64,000 nt of DNA. Source: Trichobilharzia regenti. Its lineage: Eukaryota; Platyhelminthes; Trematoda; Strigeidida; Schistosomatidae. The position numbers and the translations under genes were made by a program. Shown here in pieces: positions 1 through 11,777 of the stretch (position 1 is the first letter of the stretch; every line of letters starts with the position of its first letter). The notes below the pieces were generated by a model. It searched no databases and had not been told where the DNA came from. It saw only the letters and a program-made list of their open reading frames with translations. The DNA is taken from positions 82,124,903 through 82,188,902 of the forward strand of contig OX235262.1 in assembly GCA_944472135.2 (NCBI GenBank), read 5' to 3'.

Positions 1-735
1 ACGACTGAGGCTCGCATGCGTCACCGCTACTAGAACTGAGGCAGAATGAGTGACAGGCGATTGTAGTGGTAATTGGTAGTGAGTAGATACGAGGATGTGC
101 GTAGAGTATCATGAGTTGGTGCTATGGTCACGTTGCATTCTGCAAGAGTCATTCTAGCAAGTGGCGATTGTGTTGCAAGAGGATGCCTTTAACTGGAAGG
201 CGCAGGTCGTCATTGATGTGTGAGATTGTGCTGTGAGTATGCTTGTGGTGTGTTGGATTTTCTGTTTATTTTCCATTTCAGCTCTGTTCGTGTGACCCAG
301 GTTCTCGCAATGGCATCCAAGTCAACGTGTATTGGTCGTGATGGAAAAAAAGATGGATCCCTTAATGGCCAGGGAGTGTCAACGCAGTTGAAGATTGAAC
401 GATCAATTCACGGTTGTTTGCTCAAAACCAACTTCCCCAATTTTCGCGGAAGCATCAATACACCAGTCATCGTCTCATCGGTCGCTGTTCAAAAAGAAGT
501 CAGGAGACAACTGTCAGAAGTAATATTGTGATTCATTATTGTAATATTTGTTCACCGACCTTAGTGGAAACATTGTTTATATTTTGGTGTTACAATAGAC
601 AATCCTCGAGTCACCAATTGGTGTTTTGGTTTTTTCGTCCGTTATTACTAAGCGTTTCTGAGAAGCTTCAAGGAACAGCGTGAGCGCGAGCGTAGCAAGA
701 GCTGGGCATTAACGGTTTACGGGACGTGGCTGACA
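1..735 (+). mobile_element. 3' end of a BEL/Pao LTR retrotransposon (internal tail plus 3' LTR)
   Basis: Bases 1-376 match, on the opposite strand, the stretch 10836-11212 just inside the LTR of the complete BEL element. Bases 377-735 match that element's 359-bp LTR and have the same length, with ends TGTCAA...CTGACA. The internal tail ends in a purine-rich run (CCAGGGAG) just before the LTR, as expected for a polypurine tract. The copy is visibly more diverged from the two LTRs at 10477 and 22474 than they are from each other, so it is an older insertion. Its 5' part lies outside the window, so no target duplication can be checked. The short open frames here are not conserved between copies. 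Confidence 0.85.
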
Positions 736-739
736 GGTA

Positions 740-3430
740 CCTACTTCTCACTTACATCCTCATGTGGCCGATGGGTTATGCATGGGATGCTCAGGGAAAT
801 GCGAATACTATGGCAAATTATTAGTGACTGAAAATGGCATTCTGCTTGGTAGTTAATGAGCCATCATGAGATTTGGTTGTGGACTATGACATACTTCGCT
901 ACTAGGCCTTAAGCGATGTTGAATCTCAAGCGCTTACTCTGAAAGGTTCTACGTTACAGCTCAGGTCAGACAGTAATACCACATCATCAGTTAAGTGTGA
1001 ATGCAGTTGATATGTCTTCGATGGAAAAAGTGTTGGCTCAAGTTCTTTGGAAACACAATGAGTTAGTACGTCAGTCAACGTCAGATCTTTCCGAGGTATT
1101 CTCGTAACTTGGGGACAACAAAAGCTATCAGTCATACAACTTACACTGGCAATGGTGATGCAATAAAACGAGCATCTCTTTAACTTCTGCCTAAGTGCCC
1201 TTTCATTCGAAAGCACCATTGAAAAAATGTTGCGGAAAAATATAATTAAACCGTCACTTATTTTGTGGGCTTCTTTTATAGTGCTAGTTAAAAAGAGAAG
1301 CGGACCACTCTGTTTGTGTACTGATGACAGAAAATTAAACGCAGTGACACGTAAAAGAGTTTATCTCTTTTGCCAATAGACGAAATGTTGGAAGCATTAT
1401 CAGGTGCAGTCTGCTTCTCAACCCCTGGCTACGCTTCGGGATATTCGCAGATTAAGGCCCACCCTCTTGACAAGATCAGACTGATTTTACTACACCTACG
1501 GAGTCATGTGAATTCCAGACCATACCTTTCGGTTAGGTAATGTACCAGCGACACTTCAAAGGCTGATGCACACGGTGTTTAAAGGACTAGTTTGTTAGGT
1601 ATGCACGGTATGTTTAGACGATATCACTCTGTTCAGTCGTACTGTCAAAGAACACATCAAATGGGCTGGGCATGGGCTTCGGAGGTTTGCAGGAGGTAGG
1701 ACCCAAGAAGAAGCCCACTAAAAATCGAATATTCAGTAAACAAGTTACGTTCATGGGGCATGTGGTCAGAGTGAACGGATAAAAAAGCAACCTGGATTCA
1801 GCTACAGCCGTTAGGGGGTGGCCCGTAGCAAACTCGACAGATAAGATACATGGTTTTCTGAGGTTAGCTTCGCATCATCGTCATTTTGTGAGGAGCTGTT
1901 CTGAAATTGCCAAGCCTTTGGCAGAGCTGGGCGGAAGAAATATTCTCTTCGCACGGCCGGTGGATTGTGACCGATTCGAGATGCTCGTCGCCCAATTCAT
2001 CCATGCCAGATACATCCCCAACAGTTGTTGAGTATATTTTAGACATTGATGCCAGTCAAACAGCCATTGGAGCCGCATCATACGAGGTCTTTAGCGATGG
2101 GGAGGAACATGTTGTGAAACATGGCAGTCCCATATTGAGCCGCGACGAAAAGAACTGCTTCATTATTAAGAAAGGGGTGTTAGCTGCTGTTACCTCCACT
2201 CATAAGTATTGACCTCATCTATTTGGTAAACCTATTTTGTGTAGAAGAGATCACAAAGCACTTCAGCAGTTACAAAAGTTTAAAGACCCTATAGACCAGA
2301 CCGCCAGGTGTTAAGGATTTCTGAGGGAAAGCGATTTTAAATATGCGTACTGTCCCGGCAGGTGACATGCAAATACTGGTGCGTTGTCTAGACATTCCTT
2401 CAGACCGTATAGAGACTGCCTGTACGGCCGGGAAAATTGATACTCTTGCCATTCCGTTGACAGGATTTAGTAGAGGACAGTGGGTACATACCCGAGCTAC
2501 AAACAGTGAGACCGCGACCCCACATCAAGCTCTGTCGAATCAGACAGAGGAACCATCCGAAGCCGATGTAAAGTAGAGGAGTTAGAAGATGGGGTATTTG
2601 TGGGCCTTATGGGACCGGCTAGTGATTACGAGTAGTATCTTGGACGTTTGACCGGGTCCAAATTACTTGATTAGGGTTGTAGTCCATCAGCTGTTCATAA
2701 AGACATTTTTACGAAAGGTACACCATGGCTTTGGGAATGCCGGAATTAATGAAATGCAAACACTCAACGTTATTGGTGACCTCGCCAACGTTCGAGAACA
2801 TGTCCGTGGGCGTGCAAAATGTGGTAAGGTGTAGAACCCGCAGGGGAAATCCATGAGTGCCTTTACTGCATATTCCCCCTATTTGTACCGTTGCAGTCAG
2901 CTGCTGTGTTAGTTTGGTCACCAAATATGTATTTTATATGCTTACAGATGGAATTTTTCATTTAGAAACTTTTCAAACTTACAAAATATCGGTGGCATAA
3001 CTTACCTGAGCTACGTTAGATTTGCTGCACCTATATCAGCAAATGTAGCTTGATGCTGATATCTGCTCCATGTGGTGGACTAAATAGGGCAGAAAGTTCA
3101 AAAGTGAAATGTAAGGTAAAGCATATGGCGTCACTCAGAAAAGTGGATGTACCATATAATCCTCCGAAAGCTGCGGTATTACCTGTTAATATGAAGGCTG
3201 TGTGTTTGGATGAAATAGTTGGCTCGGACACTATAGGACCTCCACGAGTGACTGCGCTTGGTAACAGATTCATCTGAGTTAGAGTCAGCTACTTTACAAA
3301 GTGGTGTGAGGCTGTACCCGTCGATCAGACTGATGCTCCTAGTGTAGCTAAAGCCGTGTTTGATTGTTGGATTGTCCGCTGGGATGCACTGAAACAAGTT
3401 TCGAAAGCCTTTTGGACTGAGAGATGAGCC
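740..3430 (+). pseudogene. Decayed Ty3/Gypsy pol (protease end, RT, RNase H, integrase core)
   Basis: No long frame is open, but reading across frames gives recognisable pieces in the correct order. About 1220-1640 is reverse transcriptase: a VLVKK start, a LCTDDRKLNAVT-like block, an F-x-LGNVPATLQRLM block and the active-site remnant CLDDITLF. About 2010-2340 is RNase H (DIDASQTAIGAASYEVF, later RRDHKALQQLQKF). About 2700-2840 is a weak integrase zinc-finger remnant. About 3215-3420 is the integrase core (SDTIGPPRVTALGNRFI, then YFTKWCEAVPVD). Many stops and frameshifts show it is long dead. Its LTRs were not identified. The BEL tail ends at 735 directly against its upstream part, which suggests that BEL inserted into this older element. 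Confidence 0.75.
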
Positions 3431-6400
3431 AGTTGTTCGGAACCGCAGCGTATCATGCCGGGTTAAGATATAAGTTATGACGTGTTATATTTTCCGCGAC
3501 TCAGGTTTTCTCATCTTTCATTGGCTAGAACGGTGGCGGTCAATTGGATATTTGATTTGTCCTTGGTAGGTCGTATCGTGTGAGGTTTTGTGTGGTTGTG
3601 TTATGCGTCGTTCGCAAGCAACTTCGACAAACATAGATGTAATATTTGACTATTTTAATATTGTTTCACTGTTTTTTACACAGATACACTTCTCTTTTCG
3701 CTATAAACTCCCTCAAAAATGGTCAGTCGTTATGGTTTCTATCAGTGACTACCATCCCGTGGGTGCCAATGCATTTCTTGAGTTGTGGTTATAAGTACAG
3801 TATTTCCTACTTCATGATTTCTCACTCACATAGTCTGGTATCCTGCGTTTCTTGCGACTTAACTGTGACAAGCTGTGGCAATAATGTGCTTCGTTAACGT
3901 GCCCTTTTTCTAGAATTTCATCGCAGTTAATCAGTACGAGCGCAAGCAGCACATATGTAAGAAGCTACAAACGCATTAGAAGACTTTCACAAGGCGTGAA
4001 CCTTATATATTGCTAGCAGTGACGAACTTTTCCCCATACCAGTGTGTGGATGCGTTTACATGCGTAGAGGAAATCCACGAGTGAGACATTGTATTTCTAG
4101 TGGGACAGCTTTGTGAGACTTTCATCTAGCTTGTATGTTTCGCTCTAGTATTTTTATCCCTCAGACCACTAACAAAGTATTATCAAACATATTCTTGTAG
4201 TATGATTCGATGGCACAATTACTGGCAGTTAATAATATTATGTATGCGTAATGTTTATGATATTTTCTGCACCATTAACGTGCTCCACATTTCAAAATAA
4301 AGCGTAAATTAGGAAGACTAAACTTAACTTATACTTAACTCAAATATGCTCACGCATGTTAATTATGTAAATGCTTAATTTACGTAAGTGAATTTAGTCT
4401 GTATCACTTTTAGGAATGATGGGTCTCAATGAGGTCTGTCAGTTAATTAAATCCAGTGAAAGCAGATGTAGCTGCATTCGGACAAAGGCATCCGAAAAAC
4501 AGTGATGAGCGTTTTACGACTTATAATCGGATGCATTTGCATAGTCAGTTTTAGAAATTGATTCTGCATACAACAATAAGTGGATGTAAGTTCACTCATT
4601 CATGTATAACCATGCGGATATTCTTTTTTACAGTTTGTGATACCGGATAAATTTGCATGTGGGCATAGAGTTCTGTTTACTTGAATTTTGGAAGAATTCA
4701 AAGGTGACGCAAATCGGAAACTGGGCAGTTTCCGTCGAATAATGGGTGATACTTTCCAAACGAAGACTTTCATCTTTGACTGTGCTCAGATAATACATGT
4801 AAATAAACTTGTTTGCGTTGCAGTTAAATAAAATTTTCTATCTAATACTCTTGTGTTCTATTTGTTCTGCATGCGGTGGGAGTACAGCATGCTAGACCGG
4901 TACTCCCTAGGATATGAACTCGTCACTGTATATAGGTGTAATTCTGTAGCAACACTATCGATCGATATAAGTAGTGAATTATAAGTACTTTAGTCAAGCC
5001 CAAAAATCTGCCTAAAGTTACGCGATTACGTCTCCTAGTCATAGGTCAGTCTGTAGGGACCAAGTACAAAAATACTTCAGTATTTGAAAAATAAGATATG
5101 AACTTAGGCACTGCAATTGAGTCGATTTCTTATAAGGTAAAGTGTATTCAAAAGTAGCTCATTACCAATATTTCACTTAAAGCGTGATGTCGATTCATAT
5201 GATTATGGGTGTTAACTTATAGTGTAAGGTGAAGTGAATAGGTTGAGCTGTAGCAATCGTAGTCAGATTTACATTACACTAAAATATGCCACCAAGTACT
5301 TCGTCAGGTCTCATTGATAAGTCATGCCTGCATCTAGTCATCATGACAAATATAGCTACACTCAGATAGAATAAGAAAGGTCTGGTAAGCATGATGTTAA
5401 ATATATTTAATGAAAAATAATAACAAGCAAATGTCTTTACACAGTTGTTTGTCGTAATAATTGGGGCAATGTCGAATCACTGTGACCGGATTGACTGACG
5501 TTACCGGATATCTGCAAATGGGTAAACAGTGTTTTTTTTAAATCGCTGTAGTAAGAAAGAAGTAATATTAAAGTTAAACGCTTTTTATTTGCCTACCTTT
5601 GCTGAAAATGGTTCATTCTCCTTTCCCGTTCCTTGTTCATGACAGCATTCTTCTGTGGTTTTCACCGCCACACACATCGTTAAGTACCATAAATTAGTGC
5701 ATCTTCAGAAGGCACAAAGAGTAAGTCTCAGCTTTAATAAAGGCATACCCAGTTAAGATAAAATGTAGTGTAATAGTGCACCTTAGCACTTTTGCTTTTC
5801 TAAAACAGCTTTCAATCCCTTGTAAACGTAATACTTACCTCAATATTGGTTGGTTATCGTATGCCGACAATCACGGGATGAAAACGAAACGAAGTCAATT
5901 TTCCCGCTCAACCTGGAGGACAATTGTACAATTCAATAACTTTACAGCCTGGTTCAGACAATGAGTGTAATTATTTATATATATCAAATATTTAACTGAT
6001 GAAACATTATTAACTTGTAGACAATCTACGATTTGATATTATATCATACTTGATCGTTCCTGTAAAAATGGCATGCATTTTCATGTAAATTTATATGTTT
6101 ATATGAGAATACACATTATTATTATTATAAATGAAAACACCATCGTGAAGTAGATAAGTGATATTTCAGTGACAGGTAAATTGAAAGATCTGCAACCTTA
6201 AAATTTGTAAGACAACCTGACATGTAAGATCTCTCACAAATTTCTATAGGACCTGTGGGGTACCATGAATGGTTTGGCGTCAATCTGAGCTTTGGAAGGT
6301 TGAGTTACAAATGCAAAAGGTAATAATCAGCGAAACTGCAGTAGTATTTTCTAGGTGTTCGGCATTTTTTCCTTTGATGCAGTTTCTTATCAACAGTTTG

Positions 6401-8417
6401 CATTATTCAGAACATCACAAATTGCTTACAGATAACTTGTTTAGTAATAACTCCTTTGAATATATGAGCCATAAGTGCATCTTCCATATCTTTCATAGCC
6501 ACAATTAAGTCATTAAGGATCTCAGAATATCTTAGTGATCTGAAACAAAATAATTATTAAGATTCATATAACCTATGTAACAGGTGTAGTAGTTGTATGA
6601 CACAGCTGCTAGCTACCAATCAACAGAAAGCTGATACTCATTTTAAGTACTCTGACATTTGAGAAGGATTATTTGTACTATTCTTCAAGACGCGATGAAC
6701 ACTGATGTCAATATACTCTGACGCCATTTCGTGCACTGAGCAATTAAGGCCTTCTGAAATTCCATGTGCAAATGTCAATTAAACAATTATCACATCTTCG
6801 CCCAAGCACTTTTAACTAGGAATTTCATCAAAATATATATAATCACCAGGAAATTCAGCAGCCTGTCTCACTCATCGCATGATGTCGTCGATGTGTTATG
6901 GAATATTTCAGTCATCCCGGATGATAACAGAAGTGTTTAACATCTTCAAAACACACATCTAACCTATGTCTGCAGGCTATTTCTCTTTCATAGGCCCGAT
7001 TCTCATAGATTCACTGGAATGACAACAGCCATTGCCTGCAGTATATTTACAACATTAAGATCTGAAACAACTCGCAAAAAACAAACCCTCAACGCACTAA
7101 AATGCAAATAATAGTCTTTCTATGCGAACTTTCTTCAAAAGGATGACTTCTTTATTGATAATTCGTCCGAGCCATAATACACAATTTTGCGCTCTACTAA
7201 GAACAAAATACAGCAAAATACTACCATCTGGCTACAGAAGTCTAAAGCTAGTCAAATATAGTCTATTTCCAAAAACAAAATAAACGATTATAACGCCTGT
7301 AGCCGTAAACGCGGTAACCGATGAAATTGCGCGAGAACACCTTGTCATATCCTATATCCTCACACTATCACGCCGTTGGTAGTGATTTAGTGGAACAAAA
7401 AATCGGACTTTGAATTCACTGCTGGTAGCATTTATAGAAGTAGAACAAGAATCGTCTTGAGACACACTATTGCGACGATGCCTATAAGCGAACAGAGGAA
7501 TCACACATATGTCAACGAGGAAGACATTGCACTTGTTGTGGGCTGGTCGTGTGTCACGCCTGTCTAGCGATACGTTAGTCGAACCCCCATGGGATGACTT
7601 AATAACCCTTTCGGAAGTAGCAGTAGGATTGCAGGAAGATTTAGGCGGATACCAAAGTTACGCATGTGAAGAACTTGATAGAACGAAGCAGCGACAGAAA
7701 CAGTAATGTGATAGCAAGAAGTGAGGAGCACCCCCAATTACAGGTGATAGTGTATGGCTGCGACAACCAGGAACTGACAACAGAGGCCGGAGTAAATTCC
7801 AAGTATAATGGGAAGGTCAATGTGTGTTAAATATCAAAGTAGCAGAAAATATGCATGAAATACAAGAAGACAAGAATAATAATGGGGGGAGGATGATTAC
7901 GCATTTCAACCGGTTGAAACAGTTTAGGCGAAACAGACAGATACCGAGTGTCAATCTTTCTTCTGTTAGTCACAGTAGACATGCATATTTTTTCGCAGGA
8001 GTTATGCGACGGAAGGGAGAACGCAAGACGGAAGGAGCTAATGACATCTGCTGTGGGGCGAGGGTATAGCGTAGTGGTCCAGATTGTGAAGAAGAAGGCA
8101 CTAGATCCAAAGATGAAGGCTGGTGAACAGCTACAGGATGATAATCACAAAACCAGTCAAAATATCCAAACAAATATCAATACAGTGAAAGATAGCTAGG
8201 GAGTGATTTTCATATCGGTCCATCATTTTGCTGAAGTTAGTTACTACTGAAATTTATAAGTGAAAAGCAATACCAGGATTGTGTCTTATTATGTTGTTCA
8301 GGTTTTCTGTCGATTAGGGGATGGCGATGTCACGGAATCAGTTGTTCTTCTAACGGCCAGGAATAGACAAAGCTATTTACATCAGAACTACTCCACAGGC
8401 TACAAAATTACCCTTGG
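3431..8417. other. AT-rich stretch without recognisable genes
   Basis: About 5 kb of AT-rich sequence. The first few hundred bases may be the tail or LTR of the Gypsy relic, but I found no second LTR copy to prove it. Small open frames (5776-5964, 6269-6508, 7509-7706, 7824-8069) show no family motif that I recognise. I see no tRNA-like or ribozyme motif here. Confidence 0.5.
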
Positions 8418-8655
8418 ATACTTGTCAGTGTCCAGGTCTTACTACGCTGGACCTCACGCTGTCCCTGGAAGACTTTCAGAAACAATGTGTAAAAACCAAC
8501 GCGAAAAACCAGAACACAGATTGGCGACTCGAGAATCCTTTATTATTACGCCAATATGTAACCAACAATAAGGTTATTATACACAAGGCTTCTGATAGTT
8601 TTCTCTCTTTCACCGAACAGCGAACGATTAGACAGTGACTGCCGTATTGACGACT
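8418..8655 (-). repeat. Left part of an old BEL-type solo LTR, with TSD ATACT
   Basis: From 8423 the sequence begins TGTCAGTG and follows the 359-bp BEL LTR with many substitutions (shared blocks include ACCAGAACACAGATTGGC and GTGACTGCCGTATTGACG). It breaks at 8655, where a Gypsy LTR starts, and resumes at 26539. The five bases before it (ATACT, 8418-8422) are repeated after its end (26616-26620), giving a perfect target-site duplication. No BEL coding sequence adjoins it, so it is a solo LTR. The strand given is that of the matching BEL element. Confidence 0.85.
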
Positions 8656-9117
8656 TGTGGTGGATCTTTTACTCTGTTAGCTTAGTTACCCAAATTCCAA
8701 TAGAAAATAAAATACCAAATCAGTTTAGTTACGGGAAGAATATATTAAAGTTTCGTTACTTGGGTTTGCAAAGATCCAAAATCCACAACAAACGTAATAG
8801 ACTCCAGAGGCGCTGCGGGAAGACTGCTCCAGTACTAATTCTCCAATGTTGACGTTGCCGGAGGTCGACCAAAGTACGTAGGAAGAAACTACGGTGCTCC
8901 TGCAAAAATTTGAGATAGAAAGCAGGTTGTTATAATTGATCGACGGCAGTTGGGATAGTGGAGAAGACGGAGAGTCGAAGGCAGAACTATATATTCATTC
9001 AAAACCCGAGGTAAAGTTCAAAGTACAGAGTTTATGGTTAAAACAAAGTAGTGTACAATATGTTCATTTCTTACATAGTAGTAAAATTTGGATAAGTTTA
9101 TTTTTGAGGAATCCACA
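8656..9117 (-). repeat. 3' LTR of the Gypsy element
   Basis: 462 bp, with terminal inverted TGTGG/CCACA. Compared with the 5' LTR it has T for C near the start of the given strand, G for A in the TGGGTTTGCAAAG block, and C for T in CCACAACAAACG. The rest is identical, so the insertion is young. Confidence 0.95.
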
Positions 9118-9133
9118 CGGCTCCCCCTCTTAA
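9118..9133 (-). promoter_or_regulatory. Polypurine tract of the Gypsy element
   Basis: Read on the minus strand, AAGAGGGGGAGCCG lies directly upstream of the 3' LTR. This is the position and base composition expected for the plus-strand DNA primer of an LTR retrotransposon. Confidence 0.7.
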
Positions 9134-9581
9134 AGGTCCGGAGGACCATCAGTACTGTCCTCGTGGGCGATTACATGAATACAAGCAATATAAATAATGG
9201 ATAATGTCAACAATAAGGATAACAAAAATTAACAGCAACAATAATAAGGATACAAAGTTAGATCAGGACGTATGGAATGCATCCGTGTCGTATAAAGTTT
9301 AGCACATGCAGGTATGATTCAGGAGTTTAAAAAAATCAAAACTTGTTATCATTTTAAATAAAAATTTTATGTACATAATAAACCATGACATGTTCGTTAG
9401 CATTTGCGAAATTCATATATAAATAGATATATACATATACCTGGTGAATGCGTGTGCTTGCAATACAGTTAACGAACAGCAAACAATAATACCAATAAAT
9501 ATTTATGGTTATAATGAAGTGAATGTTGACAACAATAGTAATGAGAAGGATGTCTAAATGAGGTTAACGTACTTTTTTATG

Positions 9582-10476
9582 TCAGTCAATAAAATGAACA
9601 TAGCGGGCAGGTTTACAGATCTGCCGTCCACTGCGTGTCTGTACAGGGGGAATTGTGAAGAGTGGGAGAGTTGGAGTTGCGTTGACTTTCTCCTTGTTTA
9701 TTGATGCAGGCGTTGCTAGTGTTTCATATTCGCTGTCGGTGTACGCTGGTTTAAGACGATCAATAGAAACAGTCTCCGGTTTGCCATGTTTGTTCAGCGT
9801 GAAGTATTTATCGGTGCGTTTAAGTACTAGAAAAGGACCTTCACATGGATGTTGTAAACCTTTTCTAATGGCATCGACGCGAACAAATACAAATTCGCTA
9901 GTGAGTAGATTCTTATTAACTTGAGTTTTCTGAAGTGGTTGGCGAGGGGCTACTGGTCGAAGCTGAAGCATCTACTGGGTAAGGCAGTTGGTGAAGTCGG
10001 AGATATTTACGTCGTTTGAATCATAAGATGGAACCAACTGACCAGGCAATGTGAGGGTAGTACCATACACAAGTTGAGCTGGTGTACATCTCAAATCTTC
10101 TTCGACAGTTGATCGGATACTGAGAAGAACCAATGATAGGTGTTCACTCCACTTAGATGAGTCAACTTGTGCCATTAGGGAGCTTTTCAGTTATCGATGG
10201 AAGCGTTCCACCAGACCATTCGCTGCAGGATGATAAGCTGTAGTGGAGATATGGTTCACTCCAAGGAGTCTCGTAAACTCTCGAAACAGAGTTGATTGAG
10301 ATTGAGCTCCTCGGTCTGTTGTAACAGTTGTTAATACTCCATAGTTTGACACCCAACGATCAAAGAAAACCAAGGCGGTATTTTCTGCAGATATGTCGTT
10401 GAGCGGACAAGCAATGGCCCATCGAGTAAATCGATCAACAGCAGTAAGTATAGGAGTAAATCCTCTGGATGGCGGT
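9582..10476 (-). pseudogene. Gypsy integrase, core and C-terminal part
   Basis: This is the second half of the Gypsy integrase, cut from its first half (22833-23046) by the BEL insertion. The core continues from the VDRFTRWAIACP block through TDRGAQSQSTLFREF (second catalytic Asp) to NGLVERFHR (catalytic Glu). A tail with a GPY/F-like block follows (GPFLVLKRTDKYFTL), ending in TRSGRQICKPARYVHFID, a typical end for fluke Gypsy elements. Two in-frame stops interrupt it, one right after LVERFHR (about 10190) and one after NCLTQ (about 9972). The element therefore could not make a full integrase even without the BEL insertion. Confidence 0.88.
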
Positions 10477-10835
10477 TGTCAGTCACGTCTCGTAAACCGT
10501 CAATGCCCAGCTCTCGCTACGCTCGCGCTCACGCTGCTCCTTGAAGCTTCTCAGAAACGCTTAGTAATAACGGACGAATAAACCAAAACACCGATTGGCC
10601 GCTTGGGAATTCTTTATTGTAACACCAACATATAAAAAATATTTCTACTAAGGTCTGTGAACAAATATTACAATAATAAATCACAATATTACTTCTGACA
10701 GTTGTCTCCTGACTTCTTTCTGAACAGCGACCGATGAGACGATGACTGTCGTATTGATGCCTCCACGAAAATTGGAGAAGTTGACTTTGAGCAAACAACC
10801 GTGAATTGATCATTCAATCTTCAACTCCATTGACA
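10477..10835 (-). repeat. 3' LTR of the BEL element
   Basis: 359 bp, TGTCAGTCACG...CCATTGACA. It differs from the 5' LTR at four transitions. On the minus strand the sequence just upstream reads GCCGGGGAG, a purine-rich tract abutting the LTR start. Confidence 0.95.
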
Positions 10836-11777
10836 CTCCCCGGCAAAAAAGGGATCCAACCTTTTTTTCCTTCACGACCAATACACGTTGACTTGGATGC
10901 CATTGCGAGAACCTGGGTCACACGGACAGAGCTGAAGTGGAAAATAAACAGAAAAGCCAACACACCACAAGCATACTCACAGCACAATCTCACACATCAA
11001 TGACGACCTGCGCCTTCCAGTTAAAGGCATCCTCTTGCAACACAATCGCCACTTGCTAGAATGACTCTTGCAGAATGCAACGTGACCATAGCACCAACTC
11101 ATGATACTCTACGCACATCCTCGTATCTACTCACTACCAATTACCACTACAATCGCCTGTCACTCATTCTGCCTCAGTTCTAGTAGCGGTGACGCATGCG
11201 AGCCTCAGTCGTCTACACTCTTTCTCCCCGGCGTGTCGGACCGCAGCTAACAATTATCTCCGTGTGCATGTCATTCTCAGCAATAGCCTAGCCTCCCCGG
11301 CGTATACGCCCCATCTGCTGTCCTTAACATCAATCAATTCATTCATGGATGTGGAAGACTCGAAACAACTTCAGAAGTAATCACGACGAAAATTTTAACA
11401 AAATTACGCAATATCAACAAGATACGAAAACAACAAGTAAACACAGTGAATCCAAAAAACACCAATTGATATGACACACCACACATATATACAAACTGTA
11501 CACAAAAACTCGCGAATCACATCTTGATGGAATTTCTTTGAAGAATCGCAGGACTTACACCAGCACGCCTACATTCCTTCTCAGGTTGATGATCCAAGTG
11601 GAAGTCGTCCGGACACAAACAGAATTACCAACAGCTAGATGACAGATGGCATCAATTCAGTAGATATAGTATGAACATATGTACAAAATCACACACCGAG
11701 CACATTGGACTGCTCATTGATGCGCTACCCTTTGAAGAACTGTAGGACGATAGAGAAGATTTGTAGCTCAGGTGGAT
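10836..11777 (-). other. BEL 3' untranslated region with repeated modules and purine tracts
   Basis: This non-coding tail lies between the Penelope-like insertion and the 3' LTR. Its last 377 bases match bases 1-376 of the window. The nine-base GCCGGGGAG (minus strand) occurs three times: against the LTR (about 10836), near 11291-11300 and near 11226-11235. Farther in, two diverged modules start 194 bases apart (CTTTGAAGAA at 11536 and at 11730), each followed by an AGGAC block and a CTCAGGT block. A third partial module (GTACGCCTAC...CTCTCAGGTTGA) lies at 16588-16614, beyond the Penelope-like pair. Confidence 0.6.

Noticed and set aside
220..531. Open frame in the BEL tail and LTR, preceded by a pyrimidine-rich stretch ending in CAG like a splice acceptor
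   Set aside because: The frame after the ATG is not kept in the second copy (10836-11000, minus strand), so a conserved protein or exon is not supported.
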